A stretch of 64,000 nucleotides of DNA from CALOFP01 sp942492635 (GTDB lineage: Bacteria; UBP6; UBA1177; CALOFP01). The number at the start of each line of letters is the position of its first letter. Within the stretch, counting starts at the first letter, position 1. Positions 9,001 through 16,722 of this stretch are shown here, one piece after another. The position numbers were made by a program, and so were the translations under genes. Under the pieces are notes generated by a model. It saw nothing but the letters and a program-made list of their open reading frames with translations, was not told the origin of the DNA and ran no database searches. The stretch lies in the NCBI GenBank assembly GCA_942492635.1, contig CALOFP010000001.1, positions 248,001 through 312,000 on the forward strand, read 5' to 3'.

Positions 9001-10676
9001 AACGTGCTTTCCCTCATACAGTTTCCGTTGAACTTAAAAAACCCGTCCCTGCAGACGCAGCGGTATGATGTGTCTCCTTCAGCAACACAAACCTGGTGGT
9101 CGAGAGAACATTCCACCTTTGCACATGGATCCGCATTAACATTGAAAGAAAGTGTGTAATTTCCATATTCGAAACGGTTTTTGCCGTCGATAACTATGAA
9201 GTAATCTCCCGGCTCATAAACTCCCGCAAGATCGCCTGATTTCAGAATCTCCCTGCTGCCGCAATTTTTTGTCACATAAAAAGAATTCCTGAAATCGGCA
9301 TCGAGGGAAATATTCAAATAACTTCTCTTTTCCAGAGTGAATGAGTAAACCACATCCCTTCCGGTAAGGCATTTTTCTTCATCACAGGAAGGATCGATCT
9401 CCAGAAGATCCGTCACCGCCTCGGTGGAATAGCTGTGCTTGAACGATTCACCTTCGATCGCCAAAGGTTTCAAGCAGCTGTTTCCAATCGCCTGGACGTC
9501 ATCGACACACTGGGGATCCGAGCTGTCTCCGTTTGACGCGTTCCCTTCGGTACACGAGCAGAATACGCTCTCCATAGAATCCTGCCGACACTCACCTCCG
9601 CTGCCACTGCACCATCCGGGATTTTCTCCGCAGATATTCGATGTTCTGATTGAAATTTCATATTTTCCGGACATTGTTTTCCCATAACCATCCGCAATTA
9701 TGTAATATTTTCCTGCCGGAAGAAAGAGCGAAATCATTTCATTTTCGCCATCGGCTCCGGCATCGGAACATTCCATATCGTCATCCATGCAACCCTTCTT
9801 AATATGTAGAGCCATATCGAATTCAAGATCCGTATTTATCTCGACTTCTACAAAACGGCTTTCATCCAGCTCAATCAGATATACAGCATCCGGACCGAAA
9901 CATCCGCCTGCGCAGCTTCCCTGGAAAGAATTGCTCATACCTTCCGTCGTTCCTGTCGCTTTGAATTCTCCATTGCTGTCAAGAACAACAGGAACTGCAT
10001 CATCACAGGAATTTCCAACCTGATGGCATTTTCCGTCAATCAGCTGGAAACCGCTTCTGCATCTCCAGGGACACGGATCATTTGACGGAATAAATTTTTC
10101 CAAATTGACGTCCCATTTCTGGGTAACGCTTCCATCCGCGTCCGCATAATCCCAATCGGCATTTACCGGAAGATCGCTCTTGTTGCTGCAGAGAACCTTC
10201 CGCGCAGAAGGCTCACAGCTCTTTCTATCATCCGAAAGTTGATAGTTTTCCGAGCAGGACCAGCTGCAGATCTTTTCAACAGGAATCCACTTTTCGCCGT
10301 CCCATGTCTGATTGAAGTATCCATCCTTGTACTGTTCATCCCACTCCGCGTTCGACGGCAGAGAATCCCTGTTCGAACACTCTGTTTTTTTCGAACTTTC
10401 ATGGGCAGTGTCCGCATCATTTTCCGATTTGGTCTGTTCATCATCCTGGGTTTGATCCCCGTTCGAACCATGATCAGGGTTTTCCTGATCGTTCTTTTCG
10501 ATTCGGTCAACATCCGAATCTTTTTCATCGCTTTTCTGATCGTCCGTTTCATTCCAGTCAACATCCGGAACTTTGCTATTTTCGTGATCACCGGAATCAA
10601 CATTTCCATCATTCCCGCAGGAGAAGAAAAAAGGTGAAAACGTAAGCAAAACAATAAATCTTGAAATTAACTTCAT
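6012..10676 (-). CDS. Giant lipoprotein with C-terminal clostripain-like (C11) cysteine protease domain
   Basis: A 1554-residue surface lipoprotein. ATG 10676 gives MKLISRFIVLL and lipobox FFSC; the frame extends 10 codons upstream without a better site. Order: Asp/Glu/Ser/Asn-rich linker (about 25-110); two four-Cys W/C modules (about 112-225; for example WDEQYKDGYFNQTWDGEKW); three PPC-like beta domains (about 230-350, 400-530, 565-690) ending GKYYIIADGYG or GTYYVVVDGY, alternating with EGF-like Cys clusters; two DUF4215-like modules (CGNGKVEAAEVCDGG and CGNGEFDPIEVCEAG); then the C11 peptidase from W1111 (WTLMIYLDGDNDLE). Catalytic His is H1241 in NHGGG and Cys is C1297 in DACLMAM. C11 enzymes cleave after Arg/Lys and often self-activate. 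It is probably an exported, surface-anchored protease; the target is unknown. Confidence 0.88.
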   Translation of the reverse strand: MKLISRFIVLLTFSPFFFSCGNDGNVDSGDHENSKVPDVDWNETDDQKSDEKDSDVDRIEKNDQENPDHGSNGDQTQDDEQTKSENDADTAHESSKKTECSNRDSLPSNAEWDEQYKDGYFNQTWDGEKWIPVEKICSWSCSENYQLSDDRKSCEPSARKVLCSNKSDLPVNADWDYADADGSVTQKWDVNLEKFIPSNDPCPWRCRSGFQLIDGKCHQVGNSCDDAVPVVLDSNGEFKATGTTEGMSNSFQGSCAGGCFGPDAVYLIELDESRFVEVEINTDLEFDMALHIKKGCMDDDMECSDAGADGENEMISLFLPAGKYYIIADGYGKTMSGKYEISIRTSNICGENPGWCSGSGGECRQDSMESVFCSCTEGNASNGDSSDPQCVDDVQAIGNSCLKPLAIEGESFKHSYSTEAVTDLLEIDPSCDEEKCLTGRDVVYSFTLEKRSYLNISLDADFRNSFYVTKNCGSREILKSGDLAGVYEPGDYFIVIDGKNRFEYGNYTLSFNVNADPCAKVECSLDHQVCVAEGDTSYRCVCRDGFFKFNGNCMRESTFPGNSCDSAIAINIDKETKSWKGSGSTKSHSDASKYRAGNDSIYVLEIEDTAFADIKVGSDDNYDTYIYLLESCGDSVPYNGMANDEATVPGYFRASRVRGVLEKGTYYVVVDGYRTSDKGKFELSVSLHNPCLKNPCGSGICLVEGDEAYSCNCEDGLFFDGKVCMDPCAGKSCGEYAAQEGCVAESSDRISCSCQGGYAFNGDFGNPACVPSVCGNGKVEAAEVCDGGSRSCSEFGNFKASGKAGCYSDCSGYDISSCEPFKNLSGMLNLVFDRVDFPFILDDGMMGSSEYTFPEEAVLAHTTFTGSMGDYQIPGKGGADQSYAVNDGSIVYTMGVSMDYAAGDKAYPYVQTIFPDENLDEGVYEIGVTPGNVKLLVMDKKNMSRCIMAVGFGNISVSDSEYTHLSDGGWFSLENEGEIALFHPSATPLGDIRPYLSNPSACNETTLTCGNGEFDPIEVCEAGMEIECSELKNEYASGKALCKSDCEGYDESSCRYPDPCVDNPCAGVDNAVGCIDAGMGTFQCDCGDNFIYNGDYDNPACVEVEKVQKEWTLMIYLDGDNDLETYSLADFNEMEEGLSRLGPDSENLNVIVLLDRNEGYNQRPTEEGGKNWTDTRIYRVLPDENPIMFGSERLDDGGKGIGHVGNLREKNMGDPETMNWFLNFSKKNFPAEKYGLVMWNHGGGTRSPEWGKPSGTKAICWDEDNGNDTLYLDEIQQSVSRNFSRDEKLDFIGFDACLMAMVEVGYEFRNLASFMTASMNTEQGGGWDYRTILGGYKKGMSAAELSVHAVGMYRDYIESAFPLQDTGETLSATDLSKIEEVAEAVNNLGSAIFYENKKREIEILRDETVHFYDSDMASASYPFFDLHDFAGKVLSDTKNGFSDELKSSASAVIESLRNAVMASFGDKGNGQEFYFKEGKDAARGLSLFISRGEIEYSGKSHYLYQYWYTDQDTKELYGDGFEYGHLDFCSMNDNGKIDSWKELMHAWYFHPPNE

Positions 10677-10734
10677 CTTATTCCCTATCAAAAATTTATA
10701 CACCAAGCCCCGTTAGGCCATGCAAACTCCAGCG

Positions 10735-10763
10735 TATATAACAGATCAAATTATCATAGTCAA
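10735..10763 (-). promoter_or_regulatory. Sigma70 promoter for the C11 protease gene
   Basis: Minus strand: -35 TTGACT (10763-10758), 17-base spacer, -10 TATATA (10740-10735), about 60 bases upstream of ATG 10676. Confidence 0.7.
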
Positions 10764-10952
10764 ATTTTATTTTACCGTGCTAATTTTATTTCTCCAAACA
10801 CATCAAAGTAAATCAACCAGTCATTCAACGAGCTGTTGAAAAATATTTTTTCTTGTATTTTCTTGACTTTAAAAACCTCAACGGTAATTGTTTGCCTGAT
10901 CAAACTTTGTTTTTTTAACAATCAAGCTCATTTTCAATGTATGGAGATTATC

Positions 10953-11921
10953 ATGAAAAAACTTTCTATTATTATTTTTTTATTAGCATTTTTTATCAAT
11001 TTCGGTTGTTCGGACAATTCTGAAAATTCTTCAAAAAATGGAAATCCAGACAATGTCGATACCGACCTGTCGGCAGTTGACAGCGAAGAAAAACCGGATT
11101 CAGGTCAAAACTCATCGGGAAGCGATTCGAAAGAAAAGGACGATTCCGACAAACAGACAGATCCTGTAGATAAGAACGATTCAGATCCTACAGATGAAAA
11201 CGATTCTGAAACTGCAGATAAGGATGATTCGGATCATTCCGACCAGGACGATAACCACATTCCGTCAGACGACGATTCGGCGGCAGACAATGACGCAGAC
11301 GATATAAATAGCGATTCTGATCCCGAAAACGATGCAGATCAGGTTACTGAGACTCCGGATGAAAGCCCGGAAAAACCCGACTACGGGGGAATGTGTCTGA
11401 GAAAATGTGAAAAACCAGCCGACTGTGTTGAATGGGAAGGCCCTACAACCAAGCCTCACAACTATCTTTGCGAAGAGGGTTTCTGCAAATACTTGGGGTG
11501 CACGAAAGATGAAGAGTGCGCAGAACAGTACTATGACGACTCTTATAAATGCAATAAAGACAGCGGTGAAGTAGCGGCACAGTGTGTAAGCTCATGCAAA
11601 AAGTCAGCCGACTGTGCAAACGAATACAGTCAACCGTTTATGGACGCAGACAACTACTCTTGCAATGCCGAAGGTCTATGCCGATACGAAGGTTGCAACA
11701 ATACCGAAGAGTGCAAATCCTTCGGGGAAGGAAAAGTGTGTGTTGCCGATCCGAGAGTCCCCACACCTCACTGTTTTGAGGGGTGTTTAAAAAAATCCGA
11801 CTGCACTCATCTCGGATCGATATACCACTGCATCGAAGGCCACTGTGTCGACAGCTGCCAGACAGACAAAGAGTGCGTAGAGATGTACGCAGGTGATACA
11901 AACTATGGATGTAAACGTTAA
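10953..11921 (+). CDS. Asp-rich lipoprotein with tandem Cys-rich modules
   Basis: A 322-residue lipoprotein of unknown function. The start is ATG 10953 (GGAG six bases upstream); the frame is open for 39 codons before it but lacks a site. Signal and lipobox are MKKLSIIIFLLAFFINFGC. Residues about 20-145 are an Asp/Ser/Glu/Lys linker built on repeated DSD-like units. Residues about 150-322 hold four or five short disulfide-type units of the form C..C.....DC........Y.C..G.C...GC....EC. They resemble Cys-rich repeats known from myxobacterial surface proteins. It lies in tandem with the next lipoprotein gene, 11 bases from stop to start, so the two are co-transcribed. Confidence 0.8.
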   Translation: MKKLSIIIFLLAFFINFGCSDNSENSSKNGNPDNVDTDLSAVDSEEKPDSGQNSSGSDSKEKDDSDKQTDPVDKNDSDPTDENDSETADKDDSDHSDQDDNHIPSDDDSAADNDADDINSDSDPENDADQVTETPDESPEKPDYGGMCLRKCEKPADCVEWEGPTTKPHNYLCEEGFCKYLGCTKDEECAEQYYDDSYKCNKDSGEVAAQCVSSCKKSADCANEYSQPFMDADNYSCNAEGLCRYEGCNNTEECKSFGEGKVCVADPRVPTPHCFEGCLKKSDCTHLGSIYHCIEGHCVDSCQTDKECVEMYAGDTNYGCKR

Positions 11922-11932
11922 AGGAGATGAAA

Positions 11933-13156
11933 ATGACTTTGAAACAGATCTGTTTCCTGCTCGCAACACTTGTTATTTCGTGCGGAAATTCAAGCAGTTC
12001 AACCAACAAGACAGACAACGAGATACCACATTCTACAGAGATTTCGGATTCAGAAGAGAGTAACGACTCAAATTCGACAGATCATGGTCAAAAACCCGAA
12101 GGGACCGACGAAGATATCAATTCAGAAAAATCCGATGCCGAAACAACAGATGAACAACAGTGCAGAAAGGTAACGCTTGAAGAAATAGCATCCCAGAGTC
12201 CCCACATTCCAACCTACTTTGCCGGCTACACGCCGAACACGGGATCATCGGACAGGGATAAGTTTTTCATGATTTTCAGGAACATGGAAGGTGACGGCGA
12301 GTTCGATCTGGGAAAGGGATTAAACAGGAACTTTTCAACCTGTGAGCAGTGTGTTCTCATTCTCGAGGATCAATTCCAGGAAGGAGAAGATGTAAAGGCG
12401 AAGCATTACTACTTCCAGGAAAGCGGGACAATGAAAATCGATTATTACGCACCGTGTCACTCCGGCAAAGACGAACTCTCAGGAGAGTCGGTAGGATCGA
12501 TCAAGAATGTGAAACTTGTTGAAGTTAAGCTTGATGAGGAGACAAAAACAACTACCGTCGTCGACGGCGGCGGATGCATTGAGATCGAATATGCAAATTG
12601 GGACACAAAGTGCATTCCCAACTGCGTTACCGAAGATGGAAAACAGAAAATATGCGGAGACGACGGATGCGGTCGAAGCTGCGGAGATCCATGCACGGAG
12701 AAGGGGCTTTCCTGCAGCGAGGACGGAACCTCATGTGTGGATAAAAAATGTACCGGAATATCGATCGACGATTTCAAATACTCCGAACCATCCGCACAAA
12801 CAAGCTCCCATCTTTTCGAAGGATCCTTCACACCGGAAATCGGACTGGATGATCGAAGTGACATAGTAAGAATTCAGCTTTACGATACAACACCCGGGAG
12901 ATACGACCTTGCAACGGGCAAAAACACGAACTACCGAACATGCGACCAGTGCATAACTATCGACGAAGACGACAACGGAGAGTTCGTTGTTACAAGATAC
13001 TTCCAGGATCGCGGAACAATGACTGTTGAAAACGACGGAAAACTCAAAGGAAAAGTTGTAAAAGCCAGACTTGTGGAAGTTGAAATCGATAAGGATTTCA
13101 ACTCAAAACCGGTAGTCAACGGCAAGTGCCTCGAAATCGAAGCAGGTCAATTCTAA
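11933..13156 (+). CDS. Lipoprotein with two copies of an unrecognised CxQC module
   Basis: A 407-residue lipoprotein. ATG 11933 is chosen because AAGGAG ends six bases upstream; ATG 11927 would touch the ribosome site. Lipobox is LVISCG. After a Ser/Asp/Glu linker (about 20-75) come two related modules of about 130 residues (about 78-215 and 260-407), separated by a Cys-rich hinge (CGDDGCGRSCGDPC). Each module has FDLG or YDLA, then C-x-QC, then YYFQ..GTM or RYFQ..GTM, then LVEV...D and a closing G.C.EIE. The same module occurs twice in the protein at 57575-59104. I recognise no family. Exported and probably surface-bound. Confidence 0.8.
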   Translation: MTLKQICFLLATLVISCGNSSSSTNKTDNEIPHSTEISDSEESNDSNSTDHGQKPEGTDEDINSEKSDAETTDEQQCRKVTLEEIASQSPHIPTYFAGYTPNTGSSDRDKFFMIFRNMEGDGEFDLGKGLNRNFSTCEQCVLILEDQFQEGEDVKAKHYYFQESGTMKIDYYAPCHSGKDELSGESVGSIKNVKLVEVKLDEETKTTTVVDGGGCIEIEYANWDTKCIPNCVTEDGKQKICGDDGCGRSCGDPCTEKGLSCSEDGTSCVDKKCTGISIDDFKYSEPSAQTSSHLFEGSFTPEIGLDDRSDIVRIQLYDTTPGRYDLATGKNTNYRTCDQCITIDEDDNGEFVVTRYFQDRGTMTVENDGKLKGKVVKARLVEVEIDKDFNSKPVVNGKCLEIEAGQF

Positions 13157-13187
13157 TCCCGAAAATCCAGGGAAAAATTCATTTCTA

Positions 13188-13305
13188 TCCACAGATAAAC
13201 ACAGATGAAGATTGGAAAATCGATGGAATCATAATCTTGGATGCATCGGGTGAAAATTTCCGCAGTAGAAAAGTGTCTTCAGTTTGATGAGAAATTCATC
13301 TGTGG
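13188..13305. repeat. MITE-like element with TCCACAG inverted ends (copy 1)
   Basis: A 118-base intergenic element begins TCCACAGATAAAC and ends ATTCATCTGTGGA, so its ends are inverted repeats of about 10-12 bases. A second element with the same ends lies at 28516-28653. There is no coding capacity. It sits between convergent genes. Confidence 0.45.
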
Positions 13306-13328
13306 AAAAGATATCTTTTTCTGTGAAT

Positions 13329-13763
13329 TTAGAGGTACTTGATGTTGATTTTTATCTTTTTTTCCGGTTTATCCATGGGAAATTTGGCATCCTCGAATTT
13401 CGGCGGACCCATAAATCCTTTTGCATCGTTCGAGGCCCCGATCCCCTCTTTCGGCATTCCGATCCAGTTGGTATCAAGCTTTCCGTTGTTGTTCATATCG
13501 TGGAAAACTGAAACCGCATAGGTTCCGTAAATGACTTTCGGAAAAGATACGCTCATTTCACTTTTCTTAACCGGCACCGTTTTCAGTATCACTGCATTTT
13601 TAGATTTTGACGGAAATCCATCGTCATTATCAAAAATCGCAATCATCAATGTTCCCCCGCTTTTCAACCCCTTTACTGTCATTGTAAGAGTTCCGCTCTT
13701 TTTTTCCGCAAAAAGCAGAAATGTAAAAAACATACAAAAAATCAGGACTGCAATCTTCCTCAT
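13329..13763 (-). CDS. DUF2141 family periplasmic protein
   Basis: A 144-residue exported protein of the DUF2141 family (COG4704-like). Signal peptide MRKIAVLIFCMFFTFLLFA; then the beta-sandwich signatures GGTLMIAIFDNDDGFP, YGTYAVSVFHDMNNNGKLD and GIGASNDAKGFMGPPKFEDA. ATG 13763 has GGAGGAG about eight bases upstream. It is monocistronic as far as visible; the next upstream gene on this strand starts at 15422. The family has no established function; it is common in diderm bacteria and assumed periplasmic or surface-associated. Confidence 0.85.
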   Translation of the reverse strand: MRKIAVLIFCMFFTFLLFAEKKSGTLTMTVKGLKSGGTLMIAIFDNDDGFPSKSKNAVILKTVPVKKSEMSVSFPKVIYGTYAVSVFHDMNNNGKLDTNWIGMPKEGIGASNDAKGFMGPPKFEDAKFPMDKPEKKIKINIKYL

Positions 13764-14057
13764 AGCAACATCTCCTCCGCTTTCATCGATTCATATTCAT
13801 ATTGCACTTTATATTCCATCCTTGCAAATAATTTGAGTCCTTTAAACTTTTCATTTCCAGTCTCATCGGGATTTTTTCAATCTAACAACTTGGTTTTTCA
13901 TGAAGCTTCCGAATAAACTGCGATATCGGATTATCAGAACGCTTTCATCGAAAAAATTTGATGGTGAAACTCTTGCCGCATCAATTTCTCCGGGAAAAAG
14001 GGGGATGGAGATATGGATGTACTCATGGAAATGAAAAAAGTGTGTGCGCGGAAATTA

Positions 14058-15422
14058 TTAAAAGATAAACTCGCCGCGGACGTTGAAGATGAAAGCGTCT
14101 TTGCTGTAATATTTGTTATGCCTGTCGGTGATTCCTTTGGGAACTCTTACCCACTGCAGTCCGTGGTGAACTGTTAGCCAGTTTCCCGCCTGGATTTTGT
14201 ACATCCACTCCACAACTGTCTCAAGCGACTTCATGTCGAAGGTTTTGATGTATTCTCCGGTCTCGGAATCCTTTTCGCCCTCCATCTTCTCTGAAAAGTC
14301 GGAAATTCCGAAGGCAAATCCTGTCGTATCCATATCCCTTCCCGGAACTGCTCCACGGTATAAAATTCCCCCGCCGTAGTAGAGCATTACGGCCCATCTT
14401 CCGGGCGCGAATCCGAATTGTCCGAAAAGAGAGAGTCCCTGCTCATCCGAACTATCCGCATTTTCCTTAAAGATCATCTGGTCTATTGTAACGTAGGGAC
14501 CGCCGGTTCCGTTGAACATTTTAGCGTGGGGATGGATATCTTCATCTTTCTTATCTGAATAATCGGTCTTGTTAACATACCAGATTCCTAACCTGTACTC
14601 CCCTTTCACCTTTCTATTCAACTTAAATTCCGGTGTGTAGAGAAGTTCGGAAATTACGGAGACATTTTTTCTTTTTTTCGATATTTCTGAAAACCACGGC
14701 GTCTCCGGCTCAGGTCTCTGATCGAATGCTCCGAGAGTAACCTTCCAGTTGTCGGAAATCTTCCACCAAGTCGTAAATCCTATCGAAGGAGCGACCTGTT
14801 TTCTTACAGGGGAATTTTCATAGGCCGAAAAATGTTCGTCCCTTGTCCGATATCTGCTCATCGGTACTGTAGGAAGAAACCGAAAGGCGGAGTTGACGAA
14901 TTCTCCAGCCACCTTCTGTTTCAGGAAGTGGTCAGAAGGATAGTGCCTACCGATCTTGAATCCCAATGTGTTGTCCAGAAAAGTCTGGCGAAACCAATAC
15001 TCTCCGAGCTGAACATACTGTTCCGTATCGTCAAGATCATTCAAGGTCATGAAAGATCCGGCATAATCCGTGGTGAATGATTCGTTTCCGTAGAAACTGT
15101 CCCTCCATTCACCCCCGGCAAAAAGGGTAGCGCCTTTCCAAAATCCAAAACCTTCGGAATGGAGCGCAACTCCGAATTTCAAAAGAAATGGATAGGAGCG
15201 CCCCTTCTTCCGTCCACCGTAAAATACTTTTCCAACGACATTGGTAAAAGAAAAACCGGGTTCCACACCGTGATCAAAAAGATAATCCCTGACACCGCCC
15301 CAGTTTCCCGTCATATATTTTTGCTTTTTCCATTTCTGGTACCAGTTGAGATCCTCTGCCTCCCCGGAAAAAATAATCGAAGAAAAAGATAAAAACAGGA
15401 GAAATATCAAAGTTTTTTTCAT
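14058..15422 (-). CDS. OprB-type carbohydrate-selective porin
   Basis: A 454-residue outer-membrane beta-barrel of the OprB family. Signal peptide MKKTLIFLLFLSFSSIIFS, then the diagnostic N-terminal TGNWGGVRDYLFDHGVEPGF, alternating amphipathic strands throughout, and a terminal Phe (FNVRGEFIF). OprB porins pass sugars such as glucose; some relatives carry other solutes, so the substrate is open. The ribosome site before ATG 15422 is weak. A perfect REP-like palindrome lies 87 bases upstream, between this gene and divergent uvsE. Confidence 0.85.
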   Translation of the reverse strand: MKKTLIFLLFLSFSSIIFSGEAEDLNWYQKWKKQKYMTGNWGGVRDYLFDHGVEPGFSFTNVVGKVFYGGRKKGRSYPFLLKFGVALHSEGFGFWKGATLFAGGEWRDSFYGNESFTTDYAGSFMTLNDLDDTEQYVQLGEYWFRQTFLDNTLGFKIGRHYPSDHFLKQKVAGEFVNSAFRFLPTVPMSRYRTRDEHFSAYENSPVRKQVAPSIGFTTWWKISDNWKVTLGAFDQRPEPETPWFSEISKKRKNVSVISELLYTPEFKLNRKVKGEYRLGIWYVNKTDYSDKKDEDIHPHAKMFNGTGGPYVTIDQMIFKENADSSDEQGLSLFGQFGFAPGRWAVMLYYGGGILYRGAVPGRDMDTTGFAFGISDFSEKMEGEKDSETGEYIKTFDMKSLETVVEWMYKIQAGNWLTVHHGLQWVRVPKGITDRHNKYYSKDAFIFNVRGEFIF

Positions 15423-15509
15423 TCAAATCCCGAAAATTTTCCAAAAAAAGTAATTTCTGATAGAAAAGTACCAGACTTTCAAAATTTTACCACTCTTTTA
15501 TTGCAGTTT

Positions 15510-15579
15510 GGGGTCAGGACTTAATTTTAAATACTTTTCCGGCAAACCGGAAAAGTATTTAAAATTAAGTCCTGACCCC
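15510..15579. repeat. REP-like perfect palindrome, copy 1 (33-base arms)
   Basis: Arms 15510-15542 and 15547-15579 are perfect inverted repeats starting GGGGTCAGGACTTAATTTTA, with loop CAAA. Related copies are at 20331 (half), 39091 and 40063. Such GGGGTCAGG palindromes are typical substrates of REP-associated Y1 transposases (RAYT/IS200-like); no such gene is in the window. Confidence 0.85.
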
Positions 15580-15597
15580 GACATGGCGGGGAATGTT

Positions 15598-16539
15598 ATG
15601 AGATTTGGTTTGTGCTGCAAGTTTTTTGAAGAACCTATTAAATTCAGGACCACGACGGCAACTTCCATTCTGAAGATTTCAAGGGATGAGGCTCTTTTAA
15701 AACTTTCGGAAATCTGTCTGCATAATGCGGATGCTCTTATGAAATCACTGCTGTTCTGTAACGAGAACGGGATAGGCTCCTTTCGAGTCAACAGTAAGAT
15801 TCTTCCTCTCAAGACACATCCCGATGCAGGTTATGAATTATCCGATCTTCCCGGCTGGGAAAAGATTAAAAATCTTTTTCGGGCTGCCGGAAAATTCGCC
15901 AGGGAAAACGATATCAGGACAACTTTTCATCCGGATCAGTTCGTTATTCTCAACTCACCTAAGGATGATGTGATCGAAAAATCAATTCAGGAGCTTCTAT
16001 ATCAATCAGAAGTTGCTGGATGGATAGGTGCGGATGTTATTAATATTCATGGAGGCGGTGTTTACGGGGATAAGTCATCGGCTATCAAGGCATTGATGAA
16101 AACGCTAGATTCACTTCCCGAGAATATTAAGACCCGTCTGACTCTCGAAAATGACGATAGATCATACACTCCGGAGGATCTTATTCCAGTATGCACCGAA
16201 ATGAAGATTCCCTTCGTGTATGATATACATCACCATCGTTGTCTTCAGGACGGTTTATCTGAAAGGGAGGCAACTGAAAAAGCGATAGCAACCTGGAACA
16301 GGGAGCCGCTCTTCCATCTATCCAGTCCGAAATTCGGATGGGGAAAAAACCCCAAACCTCACAGCGATTTCATCAATCCTGAGGATGTACCGATCTTCTG
16401 GCTGGATCTCGATGTTACAGTCGAAGTCGAGGCTAAAGCCAAGGAGGTGGCCATAAAGAAATTGATGGACGATCTTTCAAAAATTCAAAAATTGTCACCG
16501 GAGAGGTTGCATACTACGGCTACAAAGAGTACACAGTAA
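15598..16539 (+). CDS. uvsE: UV DNA damage endonuclease UvsE/UVDE
   Basis: A 313-residue TIM-barrel endonuclease that nicks DNA 5' of UV photoproducts and starts an alternative excision repair. ATG 15598 gives MRFGLCCKFF, the usual family start. The frame stays open through the upstream palindrome to a TTG at 15508, but that adds 30 residues encoded by the repeat and is rejected. Metal-site signatures visible are TFHPDQFVILNSP, NIHGGGVYGDK, LENDDRSYTPEDL and YDIHHHRCLQDG, followed by HLSSPKFG and PHSDFI. The native promoter region appears to have been displaced by the palindrome 19 bases upstream of the ATG. Confidence 0.93.
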   Translation: MRFGLCCKFFEEPIKFRTTTATSILKISRDEALLKLSEICLHNADALMKSLLFCNENGIGSFRVNSKILPLKTHPDAGYELSDLPGWEKIKNLFRAAGKFARENDIRTTFHPDQFVILNSPKDDVIEKSIQELLYQSEVAGWIGADVINIHGGGVYGDKSSAIKALMKTLDSLPENIKTRLTLENDDRSYTPEDLIPVCTEMKIPFVYDIHHHRCLQDGLSEREATEKAIATWNREPLFHLSSPKFGWGKNPKPHSDFINPEDVPIFWLDLDVTVEVEAKAKEVAIKKLMDDLSKIQKLSPERLHTTATKSTQ

Positions 16540-16593
16540 TCCCCTATCCAGCAATTCAGGGCACCGACAAAATCTCTGACACACGTGTGATCA

Positions 16594-16609
16594 GGTTCAC
16601 CGGTGAACC
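16594..16609. repeat. 16-base perfect palindrome downstream of uvsE
   Basis: GGTTCACCGGTGAACC is fully self-complementary, 54 bases after the uvsE stop. It may be a protein-binding site or part of a 3' hairpin. Confidence 0.45.
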
Positions 16610-16634
16610 GGCACATTGTAACCCCGCATCTACA

Positions 16635-16667
16635 AAACGTTGCTTTCAACGTTTCTATAGCTTTTTT
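16635..16667 (+). terminator. Candidate terminator for uvsE
   Basis: AAACGTTG / CAACGTTT (8 bp perfect, CTTT loop, 16635-16654) is followed after seven bases by TTTTTT at 16662-16667. The gap before the T-run weakens the call. Confidence 0.4.
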
Positions 16668-16722
16668 CGAGTATATTTAAGGATCTTACGGAAAGACAAC
16701 AACCCTCCGGAGATGTCTGATT

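Noticed and set aside
15508..15597. Upstream extension of uvsE through the palindrome
   Set aside because: Encoded by the repeat, starts at a TTG without ribosome site, and the family start fits ATG 15598.
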